A stretch of DNA of 64,000 nt from an uncultured Prevotellaceae bacterium (lineage in GTDB: Bacteria > Bacteroidota > Bacteroidia > Bacteroidales > Bacteroidaceae): assembly GCA_946407895.1 (NCBI GenBank), contig CAMJQA010000001.1:62001-126000 (forward strand), written 5' to 3'. A program made the position numbers and the translations under genes. Positions 60,631 through 64,000 of the stretch are shown piece by piece (positions within the stretch are counted from its first letter, which is position 1; each line of letters starts with the position of its first letter). The notes under the pieces are model-generated. The model did no database searches. It saw only the letters and a list, made by a program, of their open reading frames with translations, and had not been told where the DNA came from.

Positions 60631-63258
60631 CTATTTTTCGCCGAACTGCAAATAGACGGTCCCCCGCACGGTTTCGTTCTGGCAATGGTTCTTCTCGCCC
60701 TGAGGTCCCTCTACATCAGGGAGCGTGAATTTCGAGCCTATCGGAGAGATATGGCTCAGTACGCAAATGTCCTCCTGCGGGACGCAGGGCACCGAGGGTG
60801 CCACATACTGCAAAGGACGGCGGGGAGGATAGAGTTGAACGTAGCGCTCCTCATCGGGGACAAAGACCGTCAGGTCGGGTCGCTGGCTGTTGTGCAGACA
60901 AACGCCGCGAAACTCGGAGTAATAACCCTTGAACTCGGGATAGTCCCATATCTCGCCGGTTATGCTGTTGTTGTAGGGCTTCTCATAGAGCCCGAAGCCG
61001 GGGCCCTTCAACCGGTTCTTCCAGACACGATAGGGGCCGTTGGCCATCAGCGTGGCGCTGGTGACACCTTCCTCGGGATAGCTGAAGGCCAGGCCAGCAT
61101 AGTCGTAGTCACCGTTGAGCCGGTACTCATAGTCCACCCGCACGGTCCCGTCGGGCTGCAGGGCCCAGCTCAACCGTGTGTCCTGGGGCATGGGTTGTCC
61201 GATAATACGGGGTGCCAGCGTCGCCATAGCGGCCTCTGCCTGGGCCCGCCTTTCCTGGTCCATTTTCTGCTGTCCGCTGCCCCGAAGCAACCTTGCGGCC
61301 ATCTTCCCGGCCGAAACGATAGGCCACTGCCAGGTGCATATCTCACGCCCCTCGGCATTGCGGACCGTAAGCCGGAATATGTCGTAGGTCCTCCATTCCC
61401 TGGGCAGAGGCAGATGAAGCAGGCCTTCGCCTCCGGGCTGAAGGCTGAAGGTGGACAGGGCGATGCTGTCGGTCTGCAGGATGCCTGCATCCAGCCGGTC
61501 GCCGCAGCGCATCAGACCTATGGTGAAGGAGCACTGCGAGAGGTCTGTGAAATGGTAGCGGTTCTCGATGGCGAGCGTGCCGTCCCACGAAGCATCCAGA
61601 CTGGGCCTGCGCACGAAGACGGGCGACCATATCTGTTTGATGGTATAGAAGCTGCCCTCCTTCTCGTGGTGGGGACCCAGTATGCCATCGGTGCCCAGGT
61701 TGCCTTTAGAATCGAGCGTATCCCGCCGATCGTGACGGATGATGCCCTCGTCCGTCAGGTTCCACAGGAACTGTCCGGCATAGAGCGGCCACTTACGCAG
61801 GGACTCCCAGTAATCTTCCAGTCCGGCTCCGTGACCGCCGTCGTGCAGACCGTGCAGACTCTCGGTGGGCATATAGATATGACTGCGCTGCGAGAAGACA
61901 GCCCTCATCGAATGGGCAAAGCCGGGATAGTGCCTGGTGTCCACACCGTCCAGCGCAGACCAGGGCTCCAGCACATGGCGGTGCTGAGGGTCCCAGATGG
62001 CATAGTCGCGACGCACCTCGGTATTGAAGCCACCCTCGTTGCCGTTGTCCCAGAAGAGGATGCAGGGGTGGTTCACGTCGCGCCGTATCATCTCGCCCAC
62101 CAACCGGTGAGCCGTGGGTGTATCGTATTTGCTCTGCCATCCGGCCAGTTCGTCGAGCACATAGAGGCCCAGCGAGTCGCAGTAGTCCAGGAAGTAGCTG
62201 TCGGGCGGATAGTGGCTCATGCGCACGGCGTTCATGTTCATCTCCTTCATAAGCCGGATGTCCTCCAGAGCTACAGCCGGACTGATGGTACGCCCCGTCT
62301 CGGGCCAGATGGTATGGCGGTTCACACCCTTCAGCAGCACCTTCACGCCGTTCACGTAGAAGCCGTCGCCCAGACGTACCTCGATGGTGCGGAAACCGAA
62401 GCGCTGGCGGTATTCGTGCAGGGTGCGCCGTCCGCTCTTCAGCCGGAAGACAGCCTGGTAGAGATGGGGGGTCTCGGACGTCCACTGCAGAGGGCTGTCC
62501 ACGTGTCCGGCCAGTGTGACGGCTCCGTCGGGACCTATGCCACGAGCTGAAAGCACCTTGCCTACGCGCTTGCCATCCAGTGTCTGCACTTCAGCCTCCA
62601 CGCTTATGCTCTCTGCATCCAGCCCGTCGGGAAGACAGGGGTAGGCCTGCAGGCTCAGACTGCCCGTATGACGTGCGTCGATGGCTACCCGCTCTATGAA
62701 GGCCTGTGGCTTTATCTCCAGATAGACGGGACGGAAGATGCCACCGAAAATCCAGTAGTCGGCACGACGCTCAGCATAGTTCACGCTCTTGTTGGCCGAT
62801 TCCTTATCGACCAGCACCTCCAGCACATTCTCCTGGCCCAGCCGCAGCAGGTCCGTAACCTCGTACTGGAAGCGGTAGAAGGCACCCTGGTGGGTAGGCC
62901 CTGCCAGCTGCCCGTTCAGGCGGACCGTGGCATCTGTCATCACCCCCTCGAAGGTCAGGAAGATGCGCTGACCCTGCCATTCAACGGGAGCCTGGAACCT
63001 ATAGCGATAATGGCCCTGCTCGTGGTGGGGGTCTCTGTCCCATCCGTAGTTGTAGCCACCGAAGCCCTGCAGTTCCCAGCACGAGGGCACAGCAATGGTG
63101 GTCCACTGTCCGCTCCGCATGCCGTCCGAGCAGTGGAACTCCCATTCTACGGTATGGTCCTTGTCTGTACCGGAGAGGTACTGAATCTTAGTCTCTTGTG
63201 CCGAAACGGCCTGGTAAATCAACCCGAGGACTGCCAGAAATAGGTATTTTTCCTTCAT
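60631..63258 (-). CDS. Beta-galactosidase-type glycoside hydrolase, GH2, exported
   Basis: An 875-residue GH2 enzyme with signal peptide (MKEKYLFLAVLGLIYQAVSA). N-terminal jelly roll: VPSCWELQGFGGYNYGWDRD and FLTFEGVMTDATVRLNGQLA. Barrel: VLLKGVNRHTIWPETGRTIS, MKEMNMNAVRMSHYPPDSYF, the acid/base Glu in FWDNGNEGGFN. A large beta domain follows (WALQPDGTVRVDYEYRLNGD). It differs clearly from the GH2 at 10.3 kb and probably has another substrate, such as a beta-galactoside or glucuronide side chain. ATG 63258 starts the signal peptide; an in-frame start 14 codons upstream is rejected. Confidence 0.92.
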   Translation of the reverse strand: MKEKYLFLAVLGLIYQAVSAQETKIQYLSGTDKDHTVEWEFHCSDGMRSGQWTTIAVPSCWELQGFGGYNYGWDRDPHHEQGHYRYRFQAPVEWQGQRIFLTFEGVMTDATVRLNGQLAGPTHQGAFYRFQYEVTDLLRLGQENVLEVLVDKESANKSVNYAERRADYWIFGGIFRPVYLEIKPQAFIERVAIDARHTGSLSLQAYPCLPDGLDAESISVEAEVQTLDGKRVGKVLSARGIGPDGAVTLAGHVDSPLQWTSETPHLYQAVFRLKSGRRTLHEYRQRFGFRTIEVRLGDGFYVNGVKVLLKGVNRHTIWPETGRTISPAVALEDIRLMKEMNMNAVRMSHYPPDSYFLDYCDSLGLYVLDELAGWQSKYDTPTAHRLVGEMIRRDVNHPCILFWDNGNEGGFNTEVRRDYAIWDPQHRHVLEPWSALDGVDTRHYPGFAHSMRAVFSQRSHIYMPTESLHGLHDGGHGAGLEDYWESLRKWPLYAGQFLWNLTDEGIIRHDRRDTLDSKGNLGTDGILGPHHEKEGSFYTIKQIWSPVFVRRPSLDASWDGTLAIENRYHFTDLSQCSFTIGLMRCGDRLDAGILQTDSIALSTFSLQPGGEGLLHLPLPREWRTYDIFRLTVRNAEGREICTWQWPIVSAGKMAARLLRGSGQQKMDQERRAQAEAAMATLAPRIIGQPMPQDTRLSWALQPDGTVRVDYEYRLNGDYDYAGLAFSYPEEGVTSATLMANGPYRVWKNRLKGPGFGLYEKPYNNSITGEIWDYPEFKGYYSEFRGVCLHNSQRPDLTVFVPDEERYVQLYPPRRPLQYVAPSVPCVPQEDICVLSHISPIGSKFTLPDVEGPQGEKNHCQNETVRGTVYLQFGEK

Positions 63259-63297
63259 ATATCTTTCTATATAGGGGGTAATGGAACTCTTGGGCAA

Positions 63298-63329
63298 CAA
63301 AATTAAGATATTTTAGGGAATTCCGCAAG
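63298..63329 (-). promoter_or_regulatory. Promoter of the GH2 gene
   Basis: On the minus strand TTG (63329-63327), 21 bases, TAATTTTG (63305-63298), about 40 bases before the ATG. Confidence 0.6.
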
Positions 63330-63357
63330 TTATGGGAAATAAAAATGCCACCTATGG

Positions 63358-63377
63358 CTTTTTCTGTACAGAAAAAG
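63358..63377. promoter_or_regulatory. Perfect 20-bp palindrome upstream of the GH2 promoter
   Basis: CTTTTTCTGTACAGAAAAAG reads the same on both strands and lies about 30 bases upstream of the GH2 -33 box. Size and place suit an operator for a dimeric regulator, though none is known. The rest of the 276-base gap includes a small inverted repeat CTCCCA/TGGGAG near 63420. Confidence 0.55.
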
Positions 63378-63534
63378 ATGAAATTCTGTGGCAAAAAAGT
63401 TCGAATATACAACCAGTCTCTCCCAATGTGGGAGTGTTGTAACCATCAATACAGGTAGTCAGAGTGTTTGATAATCAGCTTACACACTTCTGAATAAATA
63501 TCGTCAAACTCACGCTATATTAAATCGGGCATCT

Positions 63535-64000
63535 TCAGAACTTCCACTTTACCTGTGCCGAGAGGTCGTTCTTCCAGGGGCTGTAGATAGTTTGGTAGCC
63601 GGTGCCTTGCTCATCGCGGTCGGCATAGCGGGTAAGGGCATACTTGGCTTCGAGCATCCAATGACCGCCTCGACTTGTCCAACGGACCGTCAGCACACCG
63701 TGAAGACCGCGTCCGTAGTAGGTGCCCGAGGAGATGCTGCTCCATAGGGCCGGCTCGTAGAGGTAGATACGGCTCAGATAATCGGCTGTATGGAAATAGC
63801 CGCCCATCAAGCTCAGGCGCCACTGATCCTGAGGCGACGTAAAGCGTACCGTCTCCTGCACCGCCCATCCGTTGCGGCCAAGTACCTGATGAAGAAGAGC
63901 CGCTATCTTCAGGCTCCACGCCTCGTTACGACCAAGGACAACGTCCCACTGTCCCTTCAGCCGGTGATGTGGTTCCATCACATCGGCATTCTCCTTGCGT
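63535..64000 (-). CDS. C-terminal part of an outer-membrane beta-barrel-like protein (partial)
   Basis: The frame runs open from the right edge of the window to its stop at 63535; the 5' end is outside. About 155 residues are visible, made of alternating amphipathic strands with many Tyr, Trp and Arg, such as TADYLSRIYLYEPALWSSIS, TYYGRGLHGVLTVRW and HWMLEAKYALTRYAD, and ending in KWKF with a terminal aromatic residue as in beta-barrels. It resembles the C-terminal part of Bacteroidetes proteins that begin with helix-hairpin-helix motifs, but the diagnostic N-terminus cannot be seen. Confidence 0.55.
   Translation of the reverse strand, partial: RKENADVMEPHHRLKGQWDVVLGRNEAWSLKIAALLHQVLGRNGWAVQETVRFTSPQDQWRLSLMGGYFHTADYLSRIYLYEPALWSSISSGTYYGRGLHGVLTVRWTSRGGHWMLEAKYALTRYADRDEQGTGYQTIYSPWKNDLSAQVKWKF

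Overview
The window looks like a chromosomal segment of a Bacteroidales bacterium, most probably Prevotellaceae. Evidence: many genes are preceded by the Bacteroidetes promoter pattern (TTTG or TTG, about 20 bases, TAnnTTTG); the primary sigma factor is the short 286-residue type; many secreted or lipoprotein glycoside hydrolases are present; and several secreted proteins end in the tail typical of Prevotella secreted proteins (DLQGRR...KGxYIxxGKK or LTGxR...GGIYIINGTKK).

Layout. 1-5.1 kb: AT-rich end of a surface polysaccharide locus (epimerase tail, Wzx-type flippase, GT2, two WbsX-like proteins, a broken HAD gene). 5.15-6.64 kb: a Cas12f/TnpB-like protein whose RuvC catalytic residues are replaced and whose C-terminal zinc finger/RuvC-III part is absent, followed directly by what looks like a natural single guide RNA and a terminator. 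6.7-10.3 kb: GH20 hexosaminidase, then metK (minus strand) with a SAM-II-like riboswitch and a promoter that is itself part of a repeat. 10.3-18.7 kb (minus): GH2 beta-galactosidase, FAD/Fe-S oxidoreductase, GH95-like lipoprotein and an AraC-type regulator; the last three are strikingly GC-rich. 18.7-19.2 kb: two different 42-bp-period tandem arrays. 19.2-22.8 kb (minus): frdCAB. 22.9-29.3 kb: mnmG, a parS-like site, apt, uvrC, dtd, a MazG-like pyrophosphohydrolase and deoC. 29.5-37.8 kb: OmpA-like lipoprotein, an unknown secreted protein, and an apparent operon of a TPR/HTH membrane regulator, a serpin-LRR protein and a serpin lipoprotein. 37.8-42.3 kb: an accessory patch with repeats, a beta-lactamase-fold protein that seems to lack its SxxK motif, and small AT-rich genes. 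42.3-46.3 kb: sstT, htpX-like and lemA (minus), then rpoD. 46.4-55 kb: two tandem CotH-kinase proteins and a GH30. 55-58.7 kb: LOG protein, DUF4271, hemD, rnpA, yidD, tatD. 58.8-64 kb: acetyl-CoA hydrolase/transferase family gene, GH2 (minus), and the 3' end of an outer-membrane protein gene.

The strongest candidate for an undescribed system is the nuclease-dead Cas12f homologue plus its adjacent guide RNA at the edge of the polysaccharide locus; its architecture suggests RNA-guided DNA binding (gene regulation) rather than cutting. A second cross-window signal is that five separate intergenic regions carry short arrays with an exact 22-bp period but different core sequences. Everything here was read by eye; no alignments, folding or database searches were run.
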